A DNA stretch of 34,566 nt, taken from NCBI GenBank assembly GCA_022360715.1, contig JAKSCG010000171.1:1-34566 (forward strand), in the 5' to 3' direction. The notes under the pieces were generated by a model that was given only the letters and a program-made list of their open reading frames with translations, was not told the origin of the DNA and made no database searches. Shown piece by piece: positions 1 through 8,757 of the stretch (the stretch's first letter is position 1; the number at the start of each line of letters is the position of its first letter). Origin of the DNA: Halanaerobiales bacterium. Its GTDB lineage: Bacteria; Bacillota; Halanaerobiia; Halanaerobiales; DTU029. A program made the translations under genes and the position numbers.

Positions 1-1
1 G

Positions 2-1795
2 TCATTCTTCTCCGATATTAACTTTTTCCACCCGGTCGAGCATCAGCTCCATCTCTTCCCCCACGTCTTCTTCCTCTTCGGTCATAACATGGGGTGTTAT
101 ATAGATTATCAACTCGGTTTGATTGACATCACTATTAGTTGACCGGAACAGTGAGCCGATTAGCGGTAAATCTCCCAGGAACGGGACCGCTGTTCGGGCG
201 TTAGAACCGACGTCCTGGATCAATCCCCCGATTATAATCGTCTGCCCGTCTTTGATCCTGACGGTGGTACTGACTTCCCGCCGACTGATCTGGGGGAGGC
301 CCTCAGCCACAGCTGCCCCGATATTACTGACCGTCGGCCGGAGTTTAAGATTGATCTCACCCGTACTACTGACCCAGGGGGTTACTTCCAGGGTCACACC
401 GGCATTAACACTCTGGTATTTGGTCTGATCCTTGCCCTCACTATCGGTATCAATCACCCGGTAATACTGAACTGTCCCGACATCGATCCTGGCCTGCTGT
501 CCGTTCAAAGTGGTAATATTGGGACTGGCCTTGACGGTAGCCATTCCCTGAGCCACCAGATTATTTATTTCCAGATAAAAATCACGCGGCAACTGCAAAA
601 TTGAGCGATAACTGAGCTGGCCGAGTAAACTATCAAAGAGCAGGGTTTCTTGATCATAGTCCATCCCCAGCCCGATCTTAGGATTTTCATTACGATTGTG
701 GGAAAGTTCGATTATTAAGGCCTTAACCACTATCTGCGGTATCTTCTGGTCGATCTTGGCGATATATTCTTCCAGATACTCAATCTCTGCCTGGGTTCCG
801 GTCACCAGAATGGCATTCTGTTCGGTGATCACTTTGACATTAGCGGCCGGGAAGTTATTAGGTAAGAGCTGGGGGATATTGGCTGCTTCCTGGTATTCCA
901 GGGGAATAATCCGGCTGGTGGTAAGGAGGGCGGAAGCCGGACTGTTGATATTCTTCTCCCCGATCAGATAGACCCCGTCAATCTGGCGGTAGGTAAACCT
1001 GGTCCCGGCCAGAATGATATCGATCGCTTCTTTAATCCCGATTCCGGCCAGTTTTAAATCAACTACCTCCCGGATTCCGCTGAACAAAATCATATTGATC
1101 CCACTTAAGCGGGAGATCGTTCGTAAGACTTCGCCCAGATCGGCCTGCTCCACATCAATATTCAGCTTGCCGTCAGTATAGGAGATCGCCAGATTATTCT
1201 GCATCCCCCGCCCGGTACTGAAAACCCGGTAAATCTCATTACTTTTACTGAAAGTAAATCCATTGGCCTGGAGTAAAGTTAACAGACCGGCTTCCAGTCG
1301 GACATCTCTGATATTGGCGGTGACCATCCCGGAAACCTGATTATCGATCACCAGATTGATCCCGCTTTTAGCCGCGATCTTGTTTAAGACCTCAATGATA
1401 TCACCATTTTCCGCCACAACACTCAACAACCCGTTCCGATAAGTCACCTCAGCCGGTGGTGTATAGCCTTCACTGCTTACCAGATAAATATTGGGAGAGA
1501 CCTGATCAAATTGATACCCATAAGCAATCGTCAGGGTTTTTAAAGCCTCCTGGAGCGCCACATCCCTTAAATCAATGGTTACCAGCCCTTGTACCGTATG
1601 ATCAGGGACCAAATTGATCCCGCTTTGCTCGGTTAGCATCATCAACACATCGCTAATATCGGCTCCGCGCACCGTCAGCGTAACCTCTTGTCTCTCCTCG
1701 CCTTGCACCGGATGGAGTAAGAGTAGTAAGATTATTATACTATAAAGAAAAGATAAAAGACTTGTTCTGAGCCCCTTTTTATCATTACACATCAT
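2..1795 (-). CDS. gspD: Type II secretion / type IV pilus secretin (GspD/PilQ-like)
   Basis: Outer-membrane ring channel of the T2SS, through which folded substrates leave the cell. After a signal peptide (hydrophobic stretch about residues 12-30, no lipobox) there are three similar STN-like repeats at about 37-107, 120-192 and 208-278, two of them carrying SGINLV and the third SGINMI, then one ring-building N-domain at about 295-350 and the beta-barrel secretin domain at about 355-573. The family signature VPFLGDLPLIGSLFR lies at about 537-551. The tail is acidic. The start is placed at ATG 1795, six bases after GAGG; an in-frame TTG at 1807 lies too close to the Shine-Dalgarno. The gene overlaps gspM and is the last T2SS gene seen; its stop is at the left window edge. 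Three STN repeats and a single N-domain are unlike classical GspD (one N0, usually three N-domains). Secretin identity is certain; GspD versus PilQ is decided by the operon. Confidence 0.93.
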   Translation of the reverse strand: MMCNDKKGLRTSLLSFLYSIIILLLLLHPVQGEERQEVTLTVRGADISDVLMMLTEQSGINLVPDHTVQGLVTIDLRDVALQEALKTLTIAYGYQFDQVSPNIYLVSSEGYTPPAEVTYRNGLLSVVAENGDIIEVLNKIAAKSGINLVIDNQVSGMVTANIRDVRLEAGLLTLLQANGFTFSKSNEIYRVFSTGRGMQNNLAISYTDGKLNIDVEQADLGEVLRTISRLSGINMILFSGIREVVDLKLAGIGIKEAIDIILAGTRFTYRQIDGVYLIGEKNINSPASALLTTSRIIPLEYQEAANIPQLLPNNFPAANVKVITEQNAILVTGTQAEIEYLEEYIAKIDQKIPQIVVKALIIELSHNRNENPKIGLGMDYDQETLLFDSLLGQLSYRSILQLPRDFYLEINNLVAQGMATVKASPNITTLNGQQARIDVGTVQYYRVIDTDSEGKDQTKYQSVNAGVTLEVTPWVSSTGEINLKLRPTVSNIGAAVAEGLPQISRREVSTTVRIKDGQTIIIGGLIQDVGSNARTAVPFLGDLPLIGSLFRSTNSDVNQTELIIYITPHVMTEEEEDVGEEMELMLDRVEKVNIGEE

Positions 1796-2342
1796 TATCA
1801 CCCTCAATTGAAATTACTTCAATTATGATCAAAACCGCTAAGCGGGAGTAATTATCTCCCCCTTTAATCTCCAGTTGCTGCACCCGGTAGTATTTTTGAT
1901 ATTGATTCAACTCAGTGAGGAAATTAAGTACTGCCCGGAGCTCCCCCTCTAATTCGGCCTGATATCTGATCCGGGTTAAAGCACCTTCCCCCCGCTCGAT
2001 CAGCTCCAGCTCCTTGCTTTTTACGGCCAGGGCATTTTTCTTTAACTCCCTGTCCAGTTGCTTGATCACTTCCAGTCTGACCTGTCCGGCTTCCCCCCGG
2101 TAGAAATTAGCGCTCAGGTCAGCCAGTTCAGCTTTTTTGTTGGCCAATAGTCGCTGGTATTTCTGAAAATCACGGGCAATCAAGGAGTTAATTGTCAGTT
2201 GCTGTCTTGTCTGGACGAGCTTTTCCTGCAAGGCAGTGCCCTTTTGCCGATAAGGGAGAATCAGGTATCGGCCCAGTAATAGGGGTAAAATAATGATTAA
2301 AGCGAACAGCAAAAGCCTTCTTTCCCGCTTATTGAGCTGCAT
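1785..2342 (-). CDS. gspM: GspM/PilO-like inner-membrane assembly protein
   Basis: Small bitopic inner-membrane protein expected to pair with GspL and hold the assembly platform. Of about 185 residues, the first 10 are basic and cytoplasmic, a membrane helix follows (LLLFALIIILPLLLG), then a long charged, probably coiled-coil periplasmic stretch and a C-terminal ferredoxin-like alpha/beta part (hydrophobic strands around RVQQLEIKGG and LAVLIIIEVISIEG). This is the PilO/GspM layout; primary sequence alone is weakly diagnostic. The ATG at 2342 is chosen because a GTG at 2354 lies within the AGGTGATC Shine-Dalgarno itself. It overlaps the end of gspL by 14 bases and runs into gspD, so translation is likely coupled. 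Confidence 0.8.
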   Translation of the reverse strand: MQLNKRERRLLLFALIIILPLLLGRYLILPYRQKGTALQEKLVQTRQQLTINSLIARDFQKYQRLLANKKAELADLSANFYRGEAGQVRLEVIKQLDRELKKNALAVKSKELELIERGEGALTRIRYQAELEGELRAVLNFLTELNQYQKYYRVQQLEIKGGDNYSRLAVLIIIEVISIEGDNDV

Positions 2343-3612
2343 AACGGAGATCACCTGCCATTCTGAATTCCTCTTTCCCCTGTTTACTGATTATCCTACC
2401 GATAAAATGGAGATTCTCAAACAACGGTGATTTCTCAAGCTCTTCCAGTAAGCTGGCCGCGGAGGCGGTCCGACCTGCCAGTAATAATAGTTTATCCTCT
2501 TTCAGGCTGAGCGAATCAATCTCCAGATCAGCCGGAATAATCCGGCTTAATTCCAGTAACCAGGGGAGATAACAGTGGTTATTCCGGGCCAGTATCTCCT
2601 GATAACTAAGCAATTTTTCTTCAACCGTCTGATATGCTGTTTTTAGTTCATTAACAACTACTACCTGTTGCTCCGTTCGTTCCGCTAACTGTTCCAGCTT
2701 ATTCAGTTCTTTTTCGGCCGCCGACCACTTAACTCCGGTCATCACTCCCCAGGTCAGTATTACTATGAACACTAGTAGGGAGATACCCAGGTATGACTGC
2801 TTGCGCTGCCGGAGCTGAGCGCTTTCTGTTTTGCTCAGGAGGTCCAGCTGTTTTATTTCCCGGCTGAACTGCGCGAGCTCCTCCCACAGCCGGCTCTTTT
2901 CGTTCAGAAGCGGCAATTGCTCCCACCTGGCCAGTTCTGAGCAATCCAATTCCCGGCCGTTAAGGACCAGGCGATGACCGGCCTGATCCGCACCGTTTCC
3001 TTGCCCATACCGATAAGTCTGTTCCAACTCTTCCCGGATCGCTACTGCTGTTTTATCCCGACAACCGCGGATATAGAGCTCTTCTTCACTGAGCAGGATA
3101 TAGTGTTGATACCAGGAGTTGGTTTCCGCCCACAATACCCTCTGCTCGCCAGACTCTTGGCTTAAGTTAAGCCGGGAGAGGTAATAAAGGCCGGCCAGGG
3201 GAAAAACGGCCTTAATTAGTAACCCCACTTCCCGGATCAGCCGGCAGAACTGCTCAAGCAAGTCTTTTTTTACCGCAAAAACAACCACCTGAAGCTGCTG
3301 CCCTTTGTTCCGGGAGTATGATGAATAATATAATTCCTCAGGGGCAAGGGGTAGCTTGGCCAGGAAGTCATATTTGATCACCCCATCCAGTTGTTTAGCC
3401 GTTGAGATGGGTAAGATCAGGGATTTGATATAAAAGTGGTTGCCCGGAATCATCAGAGCAACTCTTTTCAGCGGGAAAGGGAGCGATTTGATGATCGCAT
3501 GCAGACCCTCCCGGCTCCCGTCCCATTGATAAAAACTATTAAAAACTACCTGTCTGCCTCTGATCCTGATCACTTGCAACAGATCATAATCGATCACAAT
3601 ATAATTTTTCAT
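2329..3612 (-). CDS. gspL: GspL-like protein (PilM-type cytoplasmic domain fused to PilN-type domain)
   Basis: Inner-membrane protein that links the secretion ATPase to the periplasmic assembly platform. About 427 residues: a cytoplasmic actin-fold-like (PilM/GspL) domain at about 1-260, one membrane helix at about 274-294 (YLGISLLVFIVILTWGVMTG), a coiled coil at about 297-345 and a periplasmic PilN/GspL ferredoxin-like domain to the end. T4P systems split these as PilM and PilN, so the fusion is the T2SS GspL arrangement and helps name the operon. The start is ATG 3612, eight bases after CAGG; the preceding in-frame TTG is badly placed. It lies 20 bases after gspJ and overlaps gspM. Confidence 0.85.
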   Translation of the reverse strand: MKNYIVIDYDLLQVIRIRGRQVVFNSFYQWDGSREGLHAIIKSLPFPLKRVALMIPGNHFYIKSLILPISTAKQLDGVIKYDFLAKLPLAPEELYYSSYSRNKGQQLQVVVFAVKKDLLEQFCRLIREVGLLIKAVFPLAGLYYLSRLNLSQESGEQRVLWAETNSWYQHYILLSEEELYIRGCRDKTAVAIREELEQTYRYGQGNGADQAGHRLVLNGRELDCSELARWEQLPLLNEKSRLWEELAQFSREIKQLDLLSKTESAQLRQRKQSYLGISLLVFIVILTWGVMTGVKWSAAEKELNKLEQLAERTEQQVVVVNELKTAYQTVEEKLLSYQEILARNNHCYLPWLLELSRIIPADLEIDSLSLKEDKLLLLAGRTASAASLLEELEKSPLFENLHFIGRIISKQGKEEFRMAGDLRYAAQ

Positions 3613-3632
3613 CAAGATTACCTGCCTAGTTT

Positions 3633-4223
3633 TTAATATGTCTGTCCGATATAGATCTCGGCAGAGATCAGCGGCATGCTAAAATCTGCCGTTCTGATCT
3701 TTAGCCTGACCACCCGGGGTAACCGTGCCGTTTCCTGATATGACCAGCTCGGCACCCAATATTTCTTCACCGGATCATAAAAGAGGAATTCAACCCGCTC
3801 TAACCGGAGGTCATTAAAAAAGCGCAGTTCTTTGCCATCGGCCTGTCGCTCCTCTTTAGTTGCCTCAGTTTTAAGAGGAACGGTCTTTCGGACCAGCTGG
3901 TTATTATAGTAGTCGACGGAATAATCGACCTGATATAGCCGGTCTTCCTCACCAACAAGCAGCCGAAAGCCCTGGTAATCACCCTTAAATTGATATTCCC
4001 GATATAATTCAGCAAAAAAAAGATTATGTAGGTCTTTTTCCAATGTCCGCTCCAGTATCCGGTGGTGTTGTTCCCATTCGTTCGATCTTCCCATCCGCTC
4101 CCAGGTCGATAAGCCCTGCTCAAGAAAGGATATTGCTACTCCCAGGATTAAACCGGTAATGGTAATAACAATAATAACCTCCAGCAAAGTAAAACCGTTC
4201 TCACTGTTCTGCCCTTTACCCAC
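3633..4223 (-). CDS. gspJ: Minor pseudopilin, GspJ-like
   Basis: Minor pseudopilin, probably part of the tip complex (H-I-J-K) that primes pseudopilus assembly. The class III signal is clear: a short polar leader ending in Gly10, cleavage before Phe11, then FTLLEVIIVITITGLILGV with the conserved Glu at mature position 5. The 196-residue size and long globular domain (WERMGRSNEWEQHHRILERTLEKD, then beta-rich sequence) fit GspJ rather than GspH or GspI. The ATG overlaps the gspI stop region by eight bases, suggesting coupled translation. It needs a prepilin peptidase, which is not encoded here. The J assignment rests on size, position and the helix sequence, so it is good but not certain. Confidence 0.8.
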   Translation of the reverse strand: MGKGQNSENGFTLLEVIIVITITGLILGVAISFLEQGLSTWERMGRSNEWEQHHRILERTLEKDLHNLFFAELYREYQFKGDYQGFRLLVGEEDRLYQVDYSVDYYNNQLVRKTVPLKTEATKEERQADGKELRFFNDLRLERVEFLFYDPVKKYWVPSWSYQETARLPRVVRLKIRTADFSMPLISAEIYIGQTY

Positions 4224-4566
4224 TATTGATCAACCGACTGTTTTGGTAGTGATTGAACCCTTTCGGTCCCGGCCATTCAACATTCAACTCCAGTTCCTGT
4301 AGTTGTTCATTTAGATATTTTTGCTCAATCCACCACCGATATTCCCGATTACGATAGCTGACCACTCCGTTCCGGCTGTGGTCAATACCATTGATCACTT
4401 CCAGCAATTTATCCTCACTCCAACTATTTAAAAAAAAATAATCCTGCTTTTTCTCAACTGCTGTGCTAATCATCGTAAAACCTTCAACCAGGATCGTAAA
4501 ACCAATTGCCAGAATGACCATGGCAATCATCGTTTCGATTAGAGTAAATCCCCCCTGTTGCTTCAT
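4216..4566 (-). CDS. gspI: Minor pseudopilin, GspI-like
   Basis: Small minor pseudopilin of 116 residues. The prepilin signal is MKQQGG with cleavage before FTLIETMIAMVILAIGF, and Glu is at mature position 5. A short leader and a compact C-terminal domain of about 85 residues are typical of GspI, which packs against GspJ and GspK at the pseudopilus tip. It starts one base after the gspH stop (TGA, one base, ATG) and overlaps gspJ, so the three are surely co-translated. The globular part (YRNREYRWWIEQKYLNEQLQELELNVEW) matches the strand-rich GspI core. Confidence 0.8.
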   Translation of the reverse strand: MKQQGGFTLIETMIAMVILAIGFTILVEGFTMISTAVEKKQDYFFLNSWSEDKLLEVINGIDHSRNGVVSYRNREYRWWIEQKYLNEQLQELELNVEWPGPKGFNHYQNSRLINSG

Positions 4567-4567
4567 C

Positions 4568-4999
4568 TCAATCCCTCCAAGCGCATTTTCCGCTCACTCC
4601 GTCTACTTCCAGATAAGCGCGACTCCCGTCATTGAATTGAAAGGGCCAGTATGCTCCGGTACTGCTTCCGTCAGGGTAAAAGGATATTGTCGCATTATCA
4701 AGCAACTGCTGCTCTGCTACCATGCTCTCCAGTCTATATTCGATTTTCTCCAGCTCATCTACCCGGTAGGTAATAACATTATCTTCGATATCTATATCCT
4801 GGGCAAGCCCGCTAGTAATCGCCCTCCTTCTGGCCGTATGCAGCAGGTTAATTATTTTACGTTGTTCTGTCTCTTTTTCCACTGTTTCGAGCAAACGATT
4901 AAATGACGGCAGGGTCATACTGAGGACCAGACTAATAATAATCAGGATAATCAAGGTCTCCAGCAGGGTATAACCCCTTTCGTTACCAGTTCGTAACAT
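4568..4999 (-). CDS. gspH: Minor pseudopilin, GspH-like
   Basis: Minor pseudopilin of about 143 residues, linking the GspG fibre to the I-J-K tip. The leader MLRTGNERG is followed by YTLLETLIILIIISLVLSM with Glu5. The C-terminal domain is a small beta-sheet ending in a Cys-Ala-Trp motif. ATG 4999 is preferred over ATGs at 5056 and 5041 because it gives a normal short prepilin leader and reduces the overlap with gspG to 17 bases; AGGAGG and AGGGG elements lie upstream. Hydrophobic segment and operon position identify a pseudopilin firmly; H is assigned by order (G-H-I-J). Confidence 0.78.
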   Translation of the reverse strand: MLRTGNERGYTLLETLIILIIISLVLSMTLPSFNRLLETVEKETEQRKIINLLHTARRRAITSGLAQDIDIEDNVITYRVDELEKIEYRLESMVAEQQLLDNATISFYPDGSSTGAYWPFQFNDGSRAYLEVDGVSGKCAWRD

Positions 5000-5420
5000 C
5001 AGCCTTTTCCCCTGTTCCTCCTTCGCGGTTATCCGCACCATATGACCAGAGATCATATTTATGTTGATTATTTTTACCGGGAGATTGATAATTATATTGA
5101 TACCCCCAGGGATCGAGCGGAAGTTCTTGTTTTTCCAGATATGGTCCTAACCAGTTTCTAGCCAGCGGTGGGGTAGTCGGGTTGGCAATTAATGCTGTTA
5201 AGCCCTGCTGGGTAGTGGGATACTGCCCGTTATCAAGCCGGTAATTATCAAGGGCAATCTTTAGAACATTAATCTGATTTTTAGCGGCGGTCTGTTCGGC
5301 CTGATTAACCCGGTTAAAAAGTTCCGGACCGACCGTAGCCACCAGCACACCGATAATGATCATCACAATCAATATCTCCAACAGGGTATAACCCTGTTCA
5401 TCTCTCCTTACTCTTCCCAT
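4983..5420 (-). CDS. gspG: Major pseudopilin GspG
   Basis: Major subunit of the periplasmic pseudopilus that pushes substrates through the secretin. The leader MGRVRRDEQG is cleaved before YTLLEILIVMIIIGVLVATVGP (Glu5 present). The mature protein has the GspG hallmarks: ALDNYRLDNGQYPTTQQGL, then PLDPWGYQYNY, and the calcium-binding C-terminal loop with SYGADNREGGTGEKADVTNW. These last two motifs separate GspG from type IV pilins and are the best single evidence that this is a T2SS. About 145 residues is normal. ATG 5420 sits ten bases after GGAG; the TTG codons just upstream are worse placed. Confidence 0.95.
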   Translation of the reverse strand: MGRVRRDEQGYTLLEILIVMIIIGVLVATVGPELFNRVNQAEQTAAKNQINVLKIALDNYRLDNGQYPTTQQGLTALIANPTTPPLARNWLGPYLEKQELPLDPWGYQYNYQSPGKNNQHKYDLWSYGADNREGGTGEKADVTNW

Positions 5421-5436
5421 CAACAAAACGCTCCTT

Positions 5437-6645
5437 TTACAATAGATTTCCGATCCCCATAATCGGCAAAAGCATTGATATTACAATAAAACCAATTATA
5501 CTTCCCATTAATAATAATAAAAGGGGTTCAAATAATTTAAGCATTCGCTCCAGCGTATTCCGGTATTCCTGTTCGTGAAAACTGGCTACCTGCCTCAACA
5601 TTTCGGTCAACTTACCGGTTTGCTCCCCCACTCCGACCAGGTAAACACTCATCTCGGAAAACAGTGCCGCATCTTCCAGTGAACTTGACAGGCTTTCACC
5701 CCTTTCCACCCGCCGGCTGATCCGCTCAATACAGTTGCGGTACAGACAGTTATTACTTACCTGGGCACTGATCTGTAATGCCTTCAGCAGTGGCACCCCA
5801 CTCTCCAACATCGTAGCCAGACTATCGGCAATCCGACTGATCGTCAGGTCAATAACTAATCCTTTAACCAGCGGGACTTTTAAATAAAAGCGGTCCCTTA
5901 ACTCCCGGCCGGTCGGGGTACTCCGGTAATACAACCACCATAAAATTACCGCTGCCATTCCCAATAACAGCCCGCCACCGTTTTCGGCTAAAATATTACT
6001 GAATTTTAAAAGCAGACTGGTTGTCCAGGGTAGAGTCCGGTTATATGTCTCAAAGATCGAAATAAAGCGCGGTAAAACATAGAGTAACATTACCATAATG
6101 GCAGTTGAGGCAACAACGATCAGGACCAGGGGATAGATCAAACTGGAGACAATAAAGCTTCTTAAACGACTCTTTTCCTCCAGATTATCGGCTAAGCGCT
6201 GACAGGTCAGTCCCAGAAAACCGCTCTCTTCTCCGGCCCTGATCATACTGATATAACCGCTCGAAAAGTAGTCGGGATAGGCCGCCAGCGATTCCGCTAA
6301 CCCCTTTCCCCCTTGCAGGGAGTGATAAATTCCATCGACAGTCGCTTTCAGCCCCCCTCCTTTAAGTATTTTCCCGATAAATTGGAGGGCTTCTCCCAAC
6401 TGAATACCGGCCAGCAGGAGATTAGCCAGTTGTCTGGTAAAGATAATCAGACCGTCACTCCGCTGTTCCCGGCTAAATCTAAAAGCAGTTTGAGTCTGCT
6501 TTTCCCCATCTTTTTCTTCGATGGCGAAGAGATGTAATCCTTTTCTTTCCAACTCAGCCAGGGCCAGTTTCTTCGTATCAGCCCGGAGTGTGCCGCTCAC
6601 CTCTTTCCCGGTCCGCTCATATGCCCGGTAGCTATACTCATTCAC
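5437..6645 (-). CDS. gspF: T2SS inner-membrane platform protein GspF
   Basis: Polytopic platform protein that converts movement of the GspE ATPase into pseudopilin insertion. About 402 residues with the usual duplicated T2SSF domain: copy 1 at about 60-185 (FTRQLANLLLAGIQLGEAL ... GLAESLAAYPDYFSSGYISMIRAGEESG) and copy 2 at about 260-385 (ADSLATMLESGVPLLKAL ... GESLSSSLEDAALFSEMSVYLVGVGEQTGKL), with three membrane helices. GTG 6645 is chosen as start, about eight bases after AAGG and giving the usual MNEYSYRAYERTGKEVSG N-terminus; the GTG at 6654 is only three bases from GGAGG. It follows gspE by 20 bases and precedes gspG by 16. Confidence 0.94.
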   Translation of the reverse strand: MNEYSYRAYERTGKEVSGTLRADTKKLALAELERKGLHLFAIEEKDGEKQTQTAFRFSREQRSDGLIIFTRQLANLLLAGIQLGEALQFIGKILKGGGLKATVDGIYHSLQGGKGLAESLAAYPDYFSSGYISMIRAGEESGFLGLTCQRLADNLEEKSRLRSFIVSSLIYPLVLIVVASTAIMVMLLYVLPRFISIFETYNRTLPWTTSLLLKFSNILAENGGGLLLGMAAVILWWLYYRSTPTGRELRDRFYLKVPLVKGLVIDLTISRIADSLATMLESGVPLLKALQISAQVSNNCLYRNCIERISRRVERGESLSSSLEDAALFSEMSVYLVGVGEQTGKLTEMLRQVASFHEQEYRNTLERMLKLFEPLLLLLMGSIIGFIVISMLLPIMGIGNLL

Positions 6646-6665
6646 CCTAAACACCTTCCTCCGGC

Positions 6666-8150
6666 TTAATTCCTGGTAACCCTCAGCAGTTCCTGTCGGG
6701 TAGTAATCCCCCTGCTTACCTTCTCTTTACCGTCGGCCAGCAAAGTTTTAAATCCACATTTACTGGCTACCGCCCTGAGCGCGGAAGCATTACTCTGCTT
6801 AATAATCTGCTCTTCAATCATTGGATTGACCGCCAGGAGCTCATAAATACCGGTTCGACCCCGGTAACCGATTCCGTTACACTTACCGCAACCCCGGGAC
6901 TGGTATAAGTGCTCTTGCTTTAACCCGCCCTCGGCCAGGGGAGTCTTGCAATCAGGACATAACATCCTGACCAGGCGTTGGGCCAGCACTCCTTTCAAAG
7001 TCGCTGCCAACAGGTAATCCTCAACCCCCATATTTAACAAACGGATTATTGCTTCCGAGGCATCATTGGTATGTAGAGTTGCTAAAACCAGGTGACCGGT
7101 CAGCGCAGCCTGAATGGCAATCTGGGCCGTCTCCAGGTCTCGGATCTCACCGATCATGATAATATCGGGGTCCTGTCTTAGGATCGAGCGCAAACCCCGG
7201 GCAAAGGTCAAATCAATCTCCGGTCTGACCTGGATTTGATTAACTCCGTTTAATTGATATTCTACCGGGTCTTCCACTGTAATCAATTTCTTTTCCGGGG
7301 AGTTGAGCTGTTGAAGGGTGGCATAAAGGGTCGTTGTTTTACCGCTCCCGGTCGGACCGGCCACCAGTATAATCCCATTAGTGTGCTGAATTAAATCCAG
7401 ATATGTAGCAAGCGTCTCAGCGGCAAATCCCAGGTTGCCCAATTCCAGTAAATAGGCTGCCCGGTCCAGCAAACGTAAGACAATACTCTCGCCGTAAAGG
7501 GTGGAAATAAAGGAGACACGGATATCGAGCTCCCGGCCGAGAACCTTGATCCGGATCCTCCCTTCCTGGGGCAGACGCCTTTCTGCTATATTTAAGCGGG
7601 CCATAATCTTGATCCGGGTAGCGATGGCCGGGAATATTTCCCTGGGGGGAGCCGGATTTTGATATAAGACACCATCAATTCTGTATCTTAACTCCAGCCG
7701 ACTTTCAAAGGGTTCCAGGTGGATATCACTGGCCCCTTGTTTAATCGCCGCGGTGAGCATCGCATTAACCAGCCTTATGACCGGGGCTTCCTGGGCCATT
7801 TCCTCCAGATTTTCCACCGATGAATCGAGGTCAAGTTTGCCAAAATCATCCAGCATCCCTGCTTTCAGATCACCCAACATTCCTTCCACTGTTTCCAGGG
7901 GAGCGGCCAGATATTCGCTGAAAAGCTGCTCAAAGAGAATATCGGGAATCTTCTTTACTTTTATTTTTTCTCCACTATAGACGGCCAGTTCGTCAATCAC
8001 CGGCAGGAGCGGAGTTATATCACTTAAAAAATACAGGTAATCACTCTCTTGCCGGAAGGGGAGCAAGCGATTTTCTTTTAACTTATCGCGCGGAAATCTC
8101 CCGATCAGTTCCAGATTAAGTTTCTCCGCAATCTCTTCATACCTCATCAT
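6666..8150 (-). CDS. gspE: T2SS secretion ATPase GspE
   Basis: Cytoplasmic hexameric ATPase powering pseudopilus assembly. 494 residues: N-terminal GspE/PilB domain at 1-90, then the AAA-type core with Walker A GPTGSGKT (265-272), Asp box around DPVEYQ (294-299), Walker B DPDIIMIGEIRD (327-338), His box TGHLVLATLHTND (351-363) and a tetracysteine zinc site CPDC (398-401) and CGKC (421-424). All catalytic elements are intact. Its ATG overlaps the stop of the GspC-like gene as ATGA, so translation is coupled. The intact zinc motif is typical of GspE and PilB and absent from PilT retraction ATPases; no retraction ATPase is present here. Confidence 0.96.
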   Translation of the reverse strand: MMRYEEIAEKLNLELIGRFPRDKLKENRLLPFRQESDYLYFLSDITPLLPVIDELAVYSGEKIKVKKIPDILFEQLFSEYLAAPLETVEGMLGDLKAGMLDDFGKLDLDSSVENLEEMAQEAPVIRLVNAMLTAAIKQGASDIHLEPFESRLELRYRIDGVLYQNPAPPREIFPAIATRIKIMARLNIAERRLPQEGRIRIKVLGRELDIRVSFISTLYGESIVLRLLDRAAYLLELGNLGFAAETLATYLDLIQHTNGIILVAGPTGSGKTTTLYATLQQLNSPEKKLITVEDPVEYQLNGVNQIQVRPEIDLTFARGLRSILRQDPDIIMIGEIRDLETAQIAIQAALTGHLVLATLHTNDASEAIIRLLNMGVEDYLLAATLKGVLAQRLVRMLCPDCKTPLAEGGLKQEHLYQSRGCGKCNGIGYRGRTGIYELLAVNPMIEEQIIKQSNASALRAVASKCGFKTLLADGKEKVSRGITTRQELLRVTRN

Positions 8151-8737
8151 ATCCCCCCGGACTTCTCAAAAGTAACCTTAATTTGCTGTCCATCCCTGGA
8201 TAAAACCAACTGCTCTTTGTGGATCGTTTCTACGGTAAACCCGTCAATTACTTCTCCGGTTCCGACAATCTGACTTTGATTGTTAAAGATATTCAGGATG
8301 ATTGCCCGCTCATCCTCCGGATACTGGGAAACCGCCAGTAAGATAAAGGGATTTTCCAGCGGCCTAATCTCCGGAAGGAGGGCTACTGTTTTTTCCTGGA
8401 ACGGGGGCTCCGCTTCGATTATCTCTTCCGGTCCGGTCAATTCCCGCTCCGGCTCGGCTGGCTGCTCAGCCAATACTTCCGGGGAGCTTAACTCTGCCTG
8501 CAACTTAAACATTGACCGCTCGAGGATTAGATTCCGCTCCTCTTCGGTCAACAAATAGGGTTTCAACTCAACTTGCTCCCCCGGCACAGTTTCGGGGATA
8601 ATCGGCTCAGTTAACGTTGTGCTGAAAGGGATAGCCGGTTCTTGAGCCCCAAGCCAGGCCGCTCTTAAATTCCAGAGATTAAAGAGCAAAAGAATCAGAA
8701 GAATTAATTTAACCGGTAGCAAGTGCTTAGCAAACAA
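8147..8737 (-). CDS. GspC/PilP-like inner-membrane linker to the secretin
   Basis: Bitopic protein expected to bridge the inner-membrane platform and the secretin. About 196 residues: a short basic N-terminus, membrane helix VKLILLILLLFNLW, a Pro/Glu-rich periplasmic linker, and a C-terminal homology-region-like beta domain (FILLAVSQYPEDERAIILNIFNNQSQIVGTGEVIDGF then VETIHKEQLVLSRDGQQIKVTF, written here in parts). No PDZ domain is present, so it is a short GspC or PilP type. The TTG at 8737 is preferred: GGAGGGTG stands before it and it avoids overlapping gspK. ATGs at 8773 and 8794 are alternatives that would add 12 to 19 residues and overlap gspK. Function is inferred from position and weak domain resemblance. 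Confidence 0.7.
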   Translation of the reverse strand: MFAKHLLPVKLILLILLLFNLWNLRAAWLGAQEPAIPFSTTLTEPIIPETVPGEQVELKPYLLTEEERNLILERSMFKLQAELSSPEVLAEQPAEPERELTGPEEIIEAEPPFQEKTVALLPEIRPLENPFILLAVSQYPEDERAIILNIFNNQSQIVGTGEVIDGFTVETIHKEQLVLSRDGQQIKVTFEKSGGI

Positions 8738-8757
8738 TTTATAATCACACCCTCCAA

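Noticed and set aside
123..971. Open frames of 101 and 91 codons on the plus strand inside the secretin gene
   Set aside because: They are antisense shadows of a highly conserved gene, with no ribosome site or family resemblance.
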